Origin: Methanooceanicella nereidis
GTDB taxonomy: Archaea; Halobacteriota; Methanocellia; Methanocellales; Methanocellaceae
Direction of reading: 5' to 3'
DNA: 64,000 nt
NCBI RefSeq assembly: GCF_021023085.1
Contig: NZ_PGCK01000014.1
Coordinates: forward strand, 1 to 64,000
The notes below the pieces were generated by a model. That model was not told the origin of the DNA, searched no databases, and was given only the letters and a program-made list of their open reading frames with translations. A program made the position numbers and the translations under genes. Each line of letters begins with the position of its first letter. The stretch's first letter is position 1. Positions 17,706 through 26,620 of this stretch are shown one piece after another.

Positions 17706-18965
17706 GTGATTATTTTGGGAAAGACCGTAGTGATCGCCCCTACGACGCGTAACGAAGGACACGGCAAATTTGTTCTTGAAGTAGATGATGAGGGAATAGT
17801 TAAGAAAGGGCATTTTATGAGCCTTGTGCTTGTAAGGGGGTTCGAGCGGTTCCTCGTGGGAAGGGCTATGGAGTTCGCGCCTCTTGCGACCAGTCGCTAT
17901 TGCGGGCTTTGTCCGCCTACACATGCCACCGCGTCATCTGAGGCCATAGAAAGGTCGCTTGAGATATCCCCTCCGGCCGCAGGACGTCTATTAAGGGAAT
18001 TATGTAACATTGGAAATCATCTTCACGATCATCCGCTTCAGCAGATACTGGTATTGCCGGATTATGTTAAAGAAACCCAAAAACAGAGGGAGTGCATTAT
18101 ACGGATACAAAGAATGAGAAAAATCGGGCAATACATATGTGAGGTGACAGGAGGGGAAGCCATCCACTCACCGTTTATCAGGATAGGGGGCATGTTAAAA
18201 AACATAAACGAGCCTGTGAAACGAAAGCTTCTGGAGCAATTAAAAGAGTTTAAAAAAATCGCCGATGACCAGAATGAATTCATGCGTGAGGCGTACGATA
18301 AATCAGATGTGCCAAAAGGGCTGGGGGACCATGACCTTGATATGATGAGCACAGACATCATTTATGGACGGTCAGAGGTTTATGAAAATGAATATCATCC
18401 GGGATTTTCCGAGGTCTTGCCAGTTGACTACCACGGTGAAGAGATAGGAGTTGATGCGAGCACTGTCATCCCTTTGATCAACGGAAAAATAATTGAGGTG
18501 GGGCCAAGGGCCAGACTAAAAAAATATGGAAAGAAAATACCTGACGAGTACACTAAAAAAGGATGCGTTACGATAAACCGGGCTCGCCTGAAGGAGATAG
18601 AGATCAGGATAGAGCGGGGGATCGAGATATTACAACAGCTTGAGACCACAGCCCCCACCATTACGAATCCTGGCGTGACCGGTACAGGGAAGTTAGGCAT
18701 TGGGGTGAATGAGGCGCCGCGCGGTACGAACGTGCATATGGCAAAAGTCCTGGACGGAAGGATAACATGGTATAAATCAATACCGGCGACGATGTGGAAT
18801 ATACCTGTCATAGGACGCGCGTCGGAAGGATACCACTATAAATGGGCTCAATGGGTCATGAGAGCTTACGACCCGTGCATTTCCTGCGCCACCCACATGG
18901 TAGTCATAAATGATGGTAAGATCGTCGACGAGCAGATAGTTAGACCGGGATTTGAAGGTCTATGA
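17706..18965 (+). CDS. frhA: Coenzyme F420-reducing [NiFe] hydrogenase, alpha subunit
   Basis: 419 aa from GTG 17706. It is the NiFe large subunit. The N-terminal nickel ligands C66 and C69 are in SRYCGLCPPTHA. The C-terminal ligands C391 and C394 are in DPCISCATH, followed after H397 by 22 residues. That tail is the peptide that a maturation endopeptidase (FrhD/HycI type) removes after nickel insertion. The enzyme oxidises H2 to reduce F420 for methanogenesis. It is followed by frhG and frhB, but the frhD gene that usually lies between A and G is absent here. Confidence 0.93.
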   Translation: MIILGKTVVIAPTTRNEGHGKFVLEVDDEGIVKKGHFMSLVLVRGFERFLVGRAMEFAPLATSRYCGLCPPTHATASSEAIERSLEISPPAAGRLLRELCNIGNHLHDHPLQQILVLPDYVKETQKQRECIIRIQRMRKIGQYICEVTGGEAIHSPFIRIGGMLKNINEPVKRKLLEQLKEFKKIADDQNEFMREAYDKSDVPKGLGDHDLDMMSTDIIYGRSEVYENEYHPGFSEVLPVDYHGEEIGVDASTVIPLINGKIIEVGPRARLKKYGKKIPDEYTKKGCVTINRARLKEIEIRIERGIEILQQLETTAPTITNPGVTGTGKLGIGVNEAPRGTNVHMAKVLDGRITWYKSIPATMWNIPVIGRASEGYHYKWAQWVMRAYDPCISCATHMVVINDGKIVDEQIVRPGFEGL

Positions 18966-18978
18966 TGAGGTCGTTAAC

Positions 18979-19677
18979 ATGGTAAAGCCAAAATTCGCAT
19001 ATGTGCATCTGGCAGCATGTTCCGGATGCGAGATCTCGTTCATCGATAATTTTGAGCGGCTTTTAGATATGATGGACATGGTAGACTTCGAATACATAAC
19101 ACTGCTGAAAGACGTGCAGGAAATGCCTGCGGTAGACATCGTGTTTATCGACGGAGCCCCCTGCCTGCAATCGGAAGAGAGCGTAAAAATGCTAAAAGAG
19201 GCCAGAAGTAAAGCCGGGTTTTTGGTCGCCTGGGGAGGATGCTCCGCGACCTCATGTATCAACAACTTTTCAAGGGGAGGGCAAATGGCACAGCCTCAGC
19301 ACGAGTCATTTCCCCAGGTGTGTCGCATAGTGAAGGTCGATGCCTTTGTGCCGGGCTCGCCTCCGGGCCCGGAGATGGCGTATAATATAATTAAAGCGTT
19401 TGTGGAGGGCGATACAGAGTACCTGAGATATCTCACAACTTACGAAGTCGGCGGGTTTGCGTGCGGATGCGACCTCATGAAGAACATCATAGAAAACGCT
19501 CTCTGCATAGGCTGTGGAGCATGTGCGATGTCATGCCCGACAAGGGCGATCACAATGGTGCTCGGAAGGCCGTGCATTAACTGGGAGAGGTGCGTGAAAT
19601 GCGGGGCATGCTATGCGCAGTGCCCGAGGAGCTTCTTGCCGGTGCCGGTCATGGATCGAATGATGGAGGGGCTATAA
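18979..19677 (+). CDS. frhG: F420-reducing hydrogenase, gamma (small) subunit
   Basis: 232 aa from ATG 18979, preceded by GATGAGG. A TTG at 18952 is possible but would overlap frhA. The proximal Fe-S cluster motif is CSGCE (C14, C17), with further NiFe small-subunit motifs WGGCSATSC and PGSPPGPE. Two ferredoxin-type 4Fe-4S motifs follow (CIGCGACAMSCP and CVKCGACYAQCP). It relays electrons from the NiFe site to FrhB. It starts 13 nt after frhA and its TAA overlaps the ATG of frhB. Confidence 0.93.
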   Translation: MVKPKFAYVHLAACSGCEISFIDNFERLLDMMDMVDFEYITLLKDVQEMPAVDIVFIDGAPCLQSEESVKMLKEARSKAGFLVAWGGCSATSCINNFSRGGQMAQPQHESFPQVCRIVKVDAFVPGSPPGPEMAYNIIKAFVEGDTEYLRYLTTYEVGGFACGCDLMKNIIENALCIGCGACAMSCPTRAITMVLGRPCINWERCVKCGACYAQCPRSFLPVPVMDRMMEGL

Positions 19678-20540
19678 TGGGATACAGAGGATTTGGCAGG
19701 TATAAAGAAGCGCTGGCCGCAAAGACCATGGACCCGAAGATCATGAGCGTCGGACAGGATGGCGGAGTTACTACGGCATTACTGTGCTACTCTATCGATA
19801 ATGGCATCATCGACGGGGCAGTGCTAACAAGAAAGAGCGGCCCGAAATGGGTGCCGGAGCAGGTTATCGCCACGTCAAAAAAGGAGATCATTGAATGTAC
19901 GGGAAGCATATATGCCCTGTCACCTAACATGTATAAGCTCAAAGACGCGGTGAGAGAGTACGCCCTTGAAAAAGTGGGCTATGTAGGACTTCCCTGCCAG
20001 ATAGATGCGCTCAGGAAAATGCAGTTGTATCCGTTCGGGGCCAGAGGCATCGGAGAACGTATAGCTCTTGCCCTTGGCATATTCTGCAGCGAGAATTTCC
20101 ATATGGAAGGGTTAAGGACGATTATCGAGGGGTATTGTAAAATGCCTATAGAGGATGTAAACAAAATGCATATCACAAAAGGCAAATTCATGGTCGAAGG
20201 AAAAAAGCATGCCGAAGTGGGCATGAAAAAAGCATCCAGATATGCCCAGGATGGCGATAGCGTATGCCCGGACCTGGTAGCGGAATATGCAGACATATCC
20301 ATCGGCTCCATAGGTTCGGAGGAAGGATGGAATACTGTATTTTTAAGGACAAGAAAAGGAATAGACACGTTTTATGGAGCGGTATCGGCAGGATATATTG
20401 AAACAGATGACATCAATAAAGCTAAGCCCGGGCTTGAGCTGCTGGAAAAGTTAGCGCTGTCAAAAAAAGCTGCCGCCAAAGAGAACATTGAAAAGAGAAA
20501 AGCCATGGGGCTATTCGTTACAAGAGACCAGTATTATTGA
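19677..20540 (+). CDS. frhB: F420-reducing hydrogenase, beta subunit
   Basis: 287 aa from ATG 19677, which overlaps the frhG stop by 1 nt. It belongs to the FrhB/FdhB family, binding FAD, one 4Fe-4S cluster and F420. It shows GQDGGVTTALLCYSIDNGIIDGAV at the N-terminus, CTGSIYALSPN, and GLPCQIDALRKMQ. It transfers electrons by hydride to F420. It ends 8 bp before the convergent superoperon. Confidence 0.93.
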   Translation: MGYRGFGRYKEALAAKTMDPKIMSVGQDGGVTTALLCYSIDNGIIDGAVLTRKSGPKWVPEQVIATSKKEIIECTGSIYALSPNMYKLKDAVREYALEKVGYVGLPCQIDALRKMQLYPFGARGIGERIALALGIFCSENFHMEGLRTIIEGYCKMPIEDVNKMHITKGKFMVEGKKHAEVGMKKASRYAQDGDSVCPDLVAEYADISIGSIGSEEGWNTVFLRTRKGIDTFYGAVSAGYIETDDINKAKPGLELLEKLALSKKAAAKENIEKRKAMGLFVTRDQYY

Positions 20541-20548
20541 TCCGGGCT

Positions 20549-20785
20549 TTAACTTTTCTTCATCAGGTCATCGGCTTTCTCTAAGGCCATCTTTAAAGCC
20601 TCATCCACCGTGCGCTGATCTATCTCTTCTCCCCGGTCTGTAACAAGGGTGATGTCGATGGATATCTCATTATTATCAATCGATACGACTATATCCAGGT
20701 CATCGATCCTTTTTGCGGGGACGACTGAATTAATATGATCCAGGGCGGCTTTATATACCGCCTCTATGATCTCTTCTTCCTTCAT
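20549..20785 (-). CDS. DUF3194 family protein
   Basis: 78 aa, acidic, with a helix-strand-strand-helix look (MKEEEIIEAVYKAALDHI ... TVDEALKMALEKADDLMKKS). The DUF3194 family is restricted to archaea and usually sits next to prefoldin beta, as here (4 nt downstream). Function is unknown; the linkage suggests a chaperone- or translation-related role. Last gene of the superoperon. Confidence 0.75.
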   Translation of the reverse strand: MKEEEIIEAVYKAALDHINSVVPAKRIDDLDIVVSIDNNEISIDITLVTDRGEEIDQRTVDEALKMALEKADDLMKKS

Positions 20786-20789
20786 CGGA

Positions 20790-21149
20790 TCATTCGGCCT
20801 TGCCGCTTCCCTTGCTCAAAGACTGCTTGATCTGCTCCTGGAGCTGCTGGAACCTGGCCTGAATGCGCTCTTCCTGCCTGGCGAGGGACTTTAACCTGAC
20901 ATCGAGGCTGTCCTTCTTCTCTTCGAGGTCTTTTAAGACGTCTTCCTTCTTTGCCTTGATAAGAAGCTCTCCGGCCGACTTGTACACCGTTGCGTCATCC
21001 TCTACCTTGTTCAGCTCCTCGAGAGCGGTCTCTGTCTCACGGAGCAGCATCTCGACCTGGCCTTTTTGCTGTACTAAAGCCTGTGCCTGCTGCTGTACCT
21101 GCTGGAGCTGTGCCAGCTGGTTCTGGACCTGCGGTGGTAATTCGTTCAT
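20790..21149 (-). CDS. pfdB: Prefoldin beta subunit
   Basis: 119 aa. Two long Gln/Glu/Lys-rich coiled-coil helices (about 5-50 and 75-115) flank a short beta-hairpin region around VYKSAGELLIKAKKEDV, the beta-prefoldin signature. It forms a hexamer with prefoldin alpha and hands unfolded protein to the thermosome, which is encoded at 49.2 kb. Confidence 0.92.
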   Translation of the reverse strand: MNELPPQVQNQLAQLQQVQQQAQALVQQKGQVEMLLRETETALEELNKVEDDATVYKSAGELLIKAKKEDVLKDLEEKKDSLDVRLKSLARQEERIQARFQQLQEQIKQSLSKGSGKAE

Positions 21150-21153
21150 GATA

Positions 21154-21390
21154 TCACTCTTTTAACTTAAACATGTCTTCAGAAATCTTAACCAAACGTA
21201 GCCATGTATTGATAGCGGCTCGAAGTGAAATAATATCCTCCGCGGATATAAATAAATTAAGCTGGTCTCCCACTACGTCTAGCTCTATCTTCGATCTTTC
21301 CGAGGGGATGGCCTGAAGTTCGGGTTTAAGCGACTCATAAACAAGTTTTGACCGGTCGCCGAACTCGAACTCTATCAATATGCTATGCAA
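21154..21390 (-). CDS. pcc1: KEOPS complex subunit Pcc1
   Basis: 78 aa with the Pcc1 pattern (LVYESLKPELQAIPSERSKIELDV ... LFISAEDIISLRAAINTWLRLVKISEDM). Pcc1 dimerises Kae1 in KEOPS, which makes the t6A modification at A37 of ANN-decoding tRNAs. It lies between rpoP and prefoldin, the typical order in euryarchaeal superoperons. Confidence 0.85.
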   Translation of the reverse strand: MHSILIEFEFGDRSKLVYESLKPELQAIPSERSKIELDVVGDQLNLFISAEDIISLRAAINTWLRLVKISEDMFKLKE

Positions 21391-21408
21391 ACCTATCCCA
21401 CTATAGGA

Positions 21409-21546
21409 TCATACTGCCTTTACGCGCTTTATGGTAGTGGGCCTCTCTTTAACGAGAATGCGGTGCCCGCAGTATGGACACCTGACCCCGCCATATTCTT
21501 TGTCTATTTCAACTATGTGTTTACAGCTTGAACACTTATAGCTCAT
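21409..21546 (-). CDS. rpoP: DNA-directed RNA polymerase subunit P (Rpb12)
   Basis: 45 aa ([20 protein letters not shown]...). Four cysteines form the zinc ribbon CxxC...CPYC (C5, C8, C23, C26), followed by [10 protein letters not shown], typical of RpoP/Rpb12. The stop (21409-21411) and start (21544-21546) fit directly after the L37Ae gene. The small size is normal. It is a structural subunit of the archaeal RNA polymerase. Confidence 0.93.
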   Translation of the reverse strand: MSYKCSSCKHIVEIDKEYGGVRCPYCGHRILVKERPTTIKRVKAV

Positions 21547-21831
21547 TTATTCTCCACCCTCTACGGCCTTCCTAATGGTCCTTGCCATAGTCTTGCCGCT
21601 CGGAGTCTGTGGTAAGTAGGTTCCGCCAGTGTAAGTATAGTTGCACTTTATGCAAGTCCATATGCCGGTACCCTCTCTCCATACAGCTATGCGGCCGCAT
21701 TTCGGGCACTTGTGGGCCTGCTTCATCGATCCTTCTATGTCGGCTACAAGTGACCTGATCTTACGTCCATACCTGCATCCGAACCTGCCTGCACTACGGG
21801 TCTTCCTTCCTTTTGCTTTTCCAACTGCCAT
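21547..21831 (-). CDS. rpl37ae: Large ribosomal subunit protein eL43 (L37Ae)
   Basis: 94 aa. A basic N-terminus ([22 protein letters not shown]) precedes a C4 zinc ribbon (CPKCG ... [15 protein letters not shown]). It abuts rpoP with no gap and lies 2 nt after rrp42. Confidence 0.95.
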   Translation of the reverse strand: MAVGKAKGRKTRSAGRFGCRYGRKIRSLVADIEGSMKQAHKCPKCGRIAVWREGTGIWTCIKCNYTYTGGTYLPQTPSGKTMARTIRKAVEGGE

Positions 21832-21833
21832 TT

Positions 21834-22613
21834 TTATATTCCCTCCAACTTTTCTCTCAGCACGTTAGCTCGTTCTTTAGCCAGGTGCACGATATGATTA
21901 ACTTCATCCGCCGTTAGCGTACCTACGCCGCTCTTCTGCATGCCCGCGATAGCGCCTTCCTTGTTAGTGATGACCGTTAGCTTTGTCGAGGCAACGTTCT
22001 CCTCGTCGAGGCTCGGGTCGAGCATTATGACGCCAGCGACCTCTACAGCTGTGATAGCTACCGGAATGTCATTGAGCGGGAGCTTCGCGTCTTCGCCCAT
22101 ACCGAACTTAAAGTTCGGCACTTTCGTGTTCATGAGCGCCGCTATAGCCCCTAGTGAGGACGCGTCCATTAAGTTACCATCATGGTCCAGGACGTGAACG
22201 TCTATAAAGACCATCCAAACTTTCTGACCACTTTCAATACATAACTTATTTAAATCAATTGCGCCTGATTCTCTCACTCCGCGGTCAACTACTCTTGCGA
22301 GCTCGATCGCATCCTCCCTGGGAGGACCGCTCTCAAAACTCGGCGACGCTAGCGGAACAAGCTCTAAGTTCGTGATTATGACGCCACTGTCAGGGGTGTC
22401 CGGGAACGGCTCGCCGGGCTGCATTTTAACTCCGACGACGACCTGTGATTCTCCGATCTTGACTTTAGCGGAACCCTCCGCCTTGTCGATCACGCCTACC
22501 TCGACCGAGATAGTCCTGAACTCGTCGAACTTCCTGCCGTCAGCCCTGTCTCCCTGATTGGCCAGGCTATATATATAATCTCTCTTTATCTCTGCTATGA
22601 CCTCTTCACTCAT
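21834..22613 (-). CDS. rrp42: Exosome subunit Rrp42 (RNase PH-like, non-catalytic)
   Basis: 259 aa of RNase PH fold ([43 protein letters not shown]). It forms the hexameric exosome ring with Rrp41 and completes RNA binding at the active site; catalysis is in Rrp41. It overlaps the end of rrp41 by 8 nt. Confidence 0.95.
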   Translation of the reverse strand: MSEEVIAEIKRDYIYSLANQGDRADGRKFDEFRTISVEVGVIDKAEGSAKVKIGESQVVVGVKMQPGEPFPDTPDSGVIITNLELVPLASPSFESGPPREDAIELARVVDRGVRESGAIDLNKLCIESGQKVWMVFIDVHVLDHDGNLMDASSLGAIAALMNTKVPNFKFGMGEDAKLPLNDIPVAITAVEVAGVIMLDPSLDEENVASTKLTVITNKEGAIAGMQKSGVGTLTADEVNHIVHLAKERANVLREKLEGI

Positions 22614-23442
22614 TAGCCTCGCCTCCCTGTTCCTGCTGCTCCTGTTCTTTGAATTCCTCTACATCCTCTTTGAATATTTCTTCTTTGACCTCGGCGGTCT
22701 CTGCGGCAGGTGCCTCCTGCGCAGGAGGGGAGACCATCTGACCGTACTTCTCGATCAGCGCCTGTTTCTGTAGTTGATGAATATACCTGCATCCTTCCAT
22801 GGCCATTTCAAGGGCGGTCCTGAACTCGTCCTCGGTGAGGTGGCCGTCCATCTGGCATAATGTTATGTCGCCGGAAGGCGTCATCGCAATGGGAAGGTCT
22901 GCCTGACCGTAGTTATCTTCATCCTTATTAAGGTCCAGTACAAGAGTGTCATCCACCTTGCCTACAGCGCACGCGCTGACAAGGCACTTCATCGGAATGC
23001 CCGCATCGGCAAGAGCCACGGATGCCGCGTTTATTCCGGCGACCCTGGTACCTGCATCGGCCTGAAGTATCTCCACGAAAATATCGATGGCTGACCTGGG
23101 GTACATTTCCTGCAAGATTACGCATTCCAGCGATTCCCTGCTGACCTTGGATATCTCTATGCTTCTGCGGTCGGGTCCCGGTCTCTTCCTTTCTTCGACC
23201 GAGAAGGGTGCCATGTTGTACCTGTATCGCACTATTGCGCGAGATGCGTCCTGAAGGTGTCTCGGATGTACTTCCCTTGGACCGTATACAGCAGCGATAA
23301 CCTTGTTGCCGCCGAACTCTAAGTAGCATGAACCGTCGGCCCTTTTCAGCACGCCGGCTTTGAACTTGATAGGCCGGAGATCCTGTGCTCCTCTTCCGTC
23401 CAGCCTTTTACCGTCAATGATCAATTTTTCTGGCTTACTCAT
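22606..23442 (-). CDS. rrp41: Exosome subunit Rrp41 (catalytic RNase PH-like)
   Basis: 278 aa. RNase PH fold with [21 protein letters not shown], the RNA/phosphate-binding arginines in [43 protein letters not shown], and the acidic pair region [19 protein letters not shown]. It degrades or extends RNA 3' ends using phosphate or nucleotide diphosphates. The acidic C-terminal tail (after about 235: [20 protein letters not shown]) is longer than the core. It overlaps rrp4 by 4 nt. Confidence 0.95.
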   Translation of the reverse strand: MSKPEKLIIDGKRLDGRGAQDLRPIKFKAGVLKRADGSCYLEFGGNKVIAAVYGPREVHPRHLQDASRAIVRYRYNMAPFSVEERKRPGPDRRSIEISKVSRESLECVILQEMYPRSAIDIFVEILQADAGTRVAGINAASVALADAGIPMKCLVSACAVGKVDDTLVLDLNKDEDNYGQADLPIAMTPSGDITLCQMDGHLTEDEFRTALEMAMEGCRYIHQLQKQALIEKYGQMVSPPAQEAPAAETAEVKEEIFKEDVEEFKEQEQQEQGGEANE

Positions 23443-24122
23443 TTATTACTCCTCAACGTTTCCAGCTCTTTTGTCAGATATTCTTTTATATTATCCGTTA
23501 ATCCGGAGGTGTGGGCCTCGCGCTCGATCTTGAAGATCGTACGTATGGCCAGGTCGACCATCTTTTCGTCTCCCCGTAACCAGATCCTTCCGTTCTGTCC
23601 TACGAAGATGCTGCAATTCAACTCCTTCTTCAGCATGCTTATCATGGAACCGTTACGGCCTATAACACGGGGTATCTTTGTATGAGATATATCTATGACC
23701 CTGCCCTGGCGTAATATCTTAAGATGCTCTTCTCTTAAAGTTAACTCCACTTTCATCGTAGGATCGACATCTTTTACCTTTGCTACGATCAACTCTCCGA
23801 TATGAAGATATTTGCTCATATTGGATTGGTCTACGCGCTCCGGGTATTCGGATACATGCAATAATCCCTCGTAAGGGGAATTGATGTCGATGATCCAGTT
23901 TGAGAACGTCACATCGTCAACTTTTCCAATTACAAGGTCGCCTCTGGCCGGTATATACCTGCCTGAGAGCGGTATGACCTTAATGTTACTTCTCCGGTCG
24001 ACAAGCCCGTAATTTGCCGAATATACTTTTCCGCCCTCCACATACGTGCCGTGGCTGGCAAGCCGCGGGTCGTCGGATAGAAGGTCGCCCGGTACTACTA
24101 TCTCTCTTTCAACCATTATCAA
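23439..24122 (-). CDS. rrp4: Exosome RNA-binding cap subunit Rrp4
   Basis: 227 aa. The N-terminal domain (VVPGDLL...[15 protein letters not shown]) is followed by an S1 domain ([34 protein letters not shown]) and a KH domain ([33 protein letters not shown]). It caps the Rrp41/42 ring and selects RNA. Confidence 0.95.
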   Translation of the reverse strand: MIMVEREIVVPGDLLSDDPRLASHGTYVEGGKVYSANYGLVDRRSNIKVIPLSGRYIPARGDLVIGKVDDVTFSNWIIDINSPYEGLLHVSEYPERVDQSNMSKYLHIGELIVAKVKDVDPTMKVELTLREEHLKILRQGRVIDISHTKIPRVIGRNGSMISMLKKELNCSIFVGQNGRIWLRGDEKMVDLAIRTIFKIEREAHTSGLTDNIKEYLTKELETLRSNK

Positions 24123-24146
24123 TTCCTTCCATGATCATTATAGCGG

Positions 24147-24842
24147 TCATCTAAGCAGCTTGGTCTCGGCTTCGCCTTTGGATAGCTTATTGACCAGGTC
24201 ATAAAATTCAGGCTGCATTCCTGCCGGCATCTGTATGACGCCTATCCAGGACCCGTCATTTTGCCATTCGTCTCTCACAAGCTTTCCGAACGACTGTAAT
24301 TCGCCGTATGCCCTTGCCGCATAATTTGCCGGTACTTTGACCGCCACTTTGACCTCTTCGAATCTTATCGGTATTATCGGGCGGATCGCTTTCATTACGA
24401 GATTTACGTTTTCCTCGACCGATTTAGTGAGGTCGATATGTACTCCGGCCTCTTCCATGGCGCGCTCTATGCGCATCGGAGGATGCGGCGTCATCGTCTG
24501 AGGGTTTATAGCGTTCCTTGATATGAATGTTACTACCTGCCGCCTTTTATCCTCTATCAGGCGGTGGCGCTGCTCCGAGGTAAGGTTGATCTCGCCTTCG
24601 AGCACGATCTTGCGGGCTATGTCAAAAACATTTGTAGTCCCGAAAGCCTTGATCAGGTCTTCTTCCGGGACCCTGTCGCCCCTCGACGCGTTCTCAAATA
24701 CTTCCTCGACGGCGAGAATGTCCTCCAGCCGGACACTGGCACCCTTTTTCATATCGTAAGCGCCCTCAGGATCAACAAGTATCTCGAAATGTTCACCGTG
24801 GGTCTTGAGCCTTGCCACTACAGCCTTATCGAGCGCTACCAT
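24147..24842 (-). CDS. sdo1: Ribosome maturation protein SBDS
   Basis: 231 aa, three-domain SBDS/Sdo1 (KAVVARLKTHGEHFEILVDPEGAYDMKKG; RHRLIEDKRRQVVTFISRNAINPQT; C-terminal ferredoxin-like domain with KVPANYAARAYGELQSFGK). In archaea and eukaryotes it acts in release of the anti-association factor aIF6 from the 60S/50S subunit. Placement between psmA and rrp4 is the usual archaeal order. Confidence 0.95.
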   Translation of the reverse strand: MVALDKAVVARLKTHGEHFEILVDPEGAYDMKKGASVRLEDILAVEEVFENASRGDRVPEEDLIKAFGTTNVFDIARKIVLEGEINLTSEQRHRLIEDKRRQVVTFISRNAINPQTMTPHPPMRIERAMEEAGVHIDLTKSVEENVNLVMKAIRPIIPIRFEEVKVAVKVPANYAARAYGELQSFGKLVRDEWQNDGSWIGVIQMPAGMQPEFYDLVNKLSKGEAETKLLR

Positions 24843-24847
24843 TCAAA

Positions 24848-25624
24848 TCACTCATCACTTTCTGATCTCGAACCCTGTTTCTCAAGGTCTGCTTTAGTAA
24901 AGCCGGCTTTAGTTATATATTCTTGTACTTCATCTTCAGTCAGCTTTCTGAATTTCCTCGTGGAAGTGTCGATCAGTCCGATCTCGATGGTCGGTTTCTC
25001 ACCCTTTGCCTCCATGGACTTGAAGAGTGCCTTAATGCCGAGAGCTATGACCTCGTCCATCGTCATGTCGACCTTATACTCGTTCTCGAGCATCTCCATC
25101 ACGACATTCCTGTTAGCGCCTATGGAGACCGCCTTATACTCATAAAGCGCTCCCGACGGGTCGGTCTCAAAGAGCCTGGGGCCGGTCTCGTCGACACCCG
25201 CGATAAGGAGAGCGCTGCCGTAAGGCCTTACGCCGCCATACTGCGTCAGCGTCTGGATGTGATCAGATATCTTCTTGGCCAGTACCTGCGTGTTCATAGG
25301 CTCGCCGTAGGTTATGTAGTTGATCTGCGCCTCTACTCTTGCCCTGTCCACAAGGGCCCTGCCGTCGGCTACAAGACCTGAAGCAACAGCGCCTATGTGG
25401 TCGTCAATCTTGAATATCTTCTCTATCGACTCGACCTCAAGAAGCTTTGTCGATATTCTTTTGTCGACAAGCAAGGCGATGCCTTCCCTGGATTTTAGAC
25501 CCATGACCGTCGCGCCTCTTCGGACAGCCTCTTGAGCGTAGTGCACCTGGAAAAGCCTTCCGTCTGGGCTGAATACAGTGATAGCCCGGTCATATCCCAT
25601 CATCTGGGGTGTCATCTGCTGCAT
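24848..25624 (-). CDS. psmA: 20S proteasome alpha subunit
   Basis: 258 aa. The gate-forming N-terminus MTPQMMGYDRAITVFSPDGRLFQVHYAQEAVRRG is diagnostic of the alpha type, with the Tyr-Asp-Arg motif that shapes the open gate. The C-terminus is acidic. It forms the outer rings that dock PAN or Cdc48. The catalytic beta gene is not in this window. Confidence 0.96.
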   Translation of the reverse strand: MQQMTPQMMGYDRAITVFSPDGRLFQVHYAQEAVRRGATVMGLKSREGIALLVDKRISTKLLEVESIEKIFKIDDHIGAVASGLVADGRALVDRARVEAQINYITYGEPMNTQVLAKKISDHIQTLTQYGGVRPYGSALLIAGVDETGPRLFETDPSGALYEYKAVSIGANRNVVMEMLENEYKVDMTMDEVIALGIKALFKSMEAKGEKPTIEIGLIDTSTRKFRKLTEDEVQEYITKAGFTKADLEKQGSRSESDE

Positions 25625-25646
25625 CTTATTTTCACTCCTGTATGAA

Positions 25647-26162
25647 TTAATTACTATTATCTAAATCAAAAGAGGTCATGCTCACATATCGCACATTAGA
25701 TCTTTTAAGAACCTCTTTATTTTCCGGAACCATATCCACTTCGTCTCCTCTCTCCTTCACAATCGTTCCGGAAAATTTGCCTGTAGTAATTTGCAAAGAA
25801 AGGATATTAGTGGAAGGTATGCTTTCACACGCAATATATTTTTCTGTTGCCGCCCTGATCGTGCCTGACACTCCGAGAATGTTTATCAAAGTCCTGTATC
25901 CCTTGATCGAGCATACAGTGGATATTGCCGCTCTCGCCTTCTCGACAGCGCCGTGGTTTACTCTTATTACGCCTCTGGCACCGTCAAAGTCCATGAGACG
26001 ATATCCTATCTCGCTGCTGCCCACATCGCCCATGAGCGATTGTGTAGAAAAGAATATTTCGTCGAGCAGTGATTTTCGGTCTATCGGCTCGTCTGCCTCT
26101 GTAATGACCTCGAAGGCGATGTACCGCTTCTTTTCGCGAAGCGAGGACGGTAAAATCTTCAT
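25647..26162 (-). CDS. rnp2: RNase P protein component 2 (Pop5/Rnp2)
   Basis: 171 aa. The core (PSSLREKKRYIAFEVITEADEPIDRKSLLDEI ... GARGVIRVNHGAVEKARAAISTVCSIKG ... LGVSGTIRAATEKYI) matches archaeal Pop5. It continues about 45 residues further than the shorter family members. Together with Rnp3 it activates the RNase P RNA that trims pre-tRNA 5' ends. A 458-bp gap separates it from rnp3, which usually lies directly upstream. Confidence 0.9.
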   Translation of the reverse strand: MKILPSSLREKKRYIAFEVITEADEPIDRKSLLDEIFFSTQSLMGDVGSSEIGYRLMDFDGARGVIRVNHGAVEKARAAISTVCSIKGYRTLINILGVSGTIRAATEKYIACESIPSTNILSLQITTGKFSGTIVKERGDEVDMVPENKEVLKRSNVRYVSMTSFDLDNSN

Positions 26163-26620
26163 ATATTCGTAATATCGATGACAAGATACATAATATTAAT
26201 GTTGATGTCCGACGGCAACATCTGACGAACCTGATGCTAAGTAACGAAGAAATAAGGATTCATCAATGCATATGTTACAGGATAGAGACTTATGATAGGT
26301 CCGGTTAACTCGTCGGTTTATATGATCACGGTCTTATCTGATGCTATGGGATATGCGGTGATATGCTGTGCCCGTATGTGATACATTCTTACCGCAAAGA
26401 CTCAACTTTTCTCTTTAAAAAAATCTTTGAGAAGTCCTTTGAGTCTTTGGGATGAGAATGCATTACGGCAATGAACAGCCCGAAGTATCAATATCATTAA
26501 GATCTATCCGGCGATAGACCGTCGAATTTACCGGACGCATCATTAAAAATCTAGAATTCCTGAGGAAAACGGCGAAGCATACGAAAGCCCGCATTTTTTA
26601 GCTATTGGAACTATAAAAGA
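26163..26620. other. 458-bp gap inside the superoperon, with palindromic repeat
   Basis: No ORF with a supporting start is seen. The region holds the CTCAAAGG palindromic element (26395-26449). Just upstream of rnp2 is an AT-rich TATA-like stretch on the minus strand (around 26183-26200) that could give the downstream half of the superoperon its own promoter. Confidence 0.55.
26395..26449. repeat. CTCAAAGG palindromic element, copy 2
   Basis: The arm CAAAGACTCAA (26395-26405) is complementary to TTGAGTCTTTG (26439-26449). The loop includes a run of A and a second TTTGAGAAGTCC. It is followed by GGGATGAGAATGCATTA, similar to the GATGAAAATGCATCA flank of the copy at 51 kb. Confidence 0.65.
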
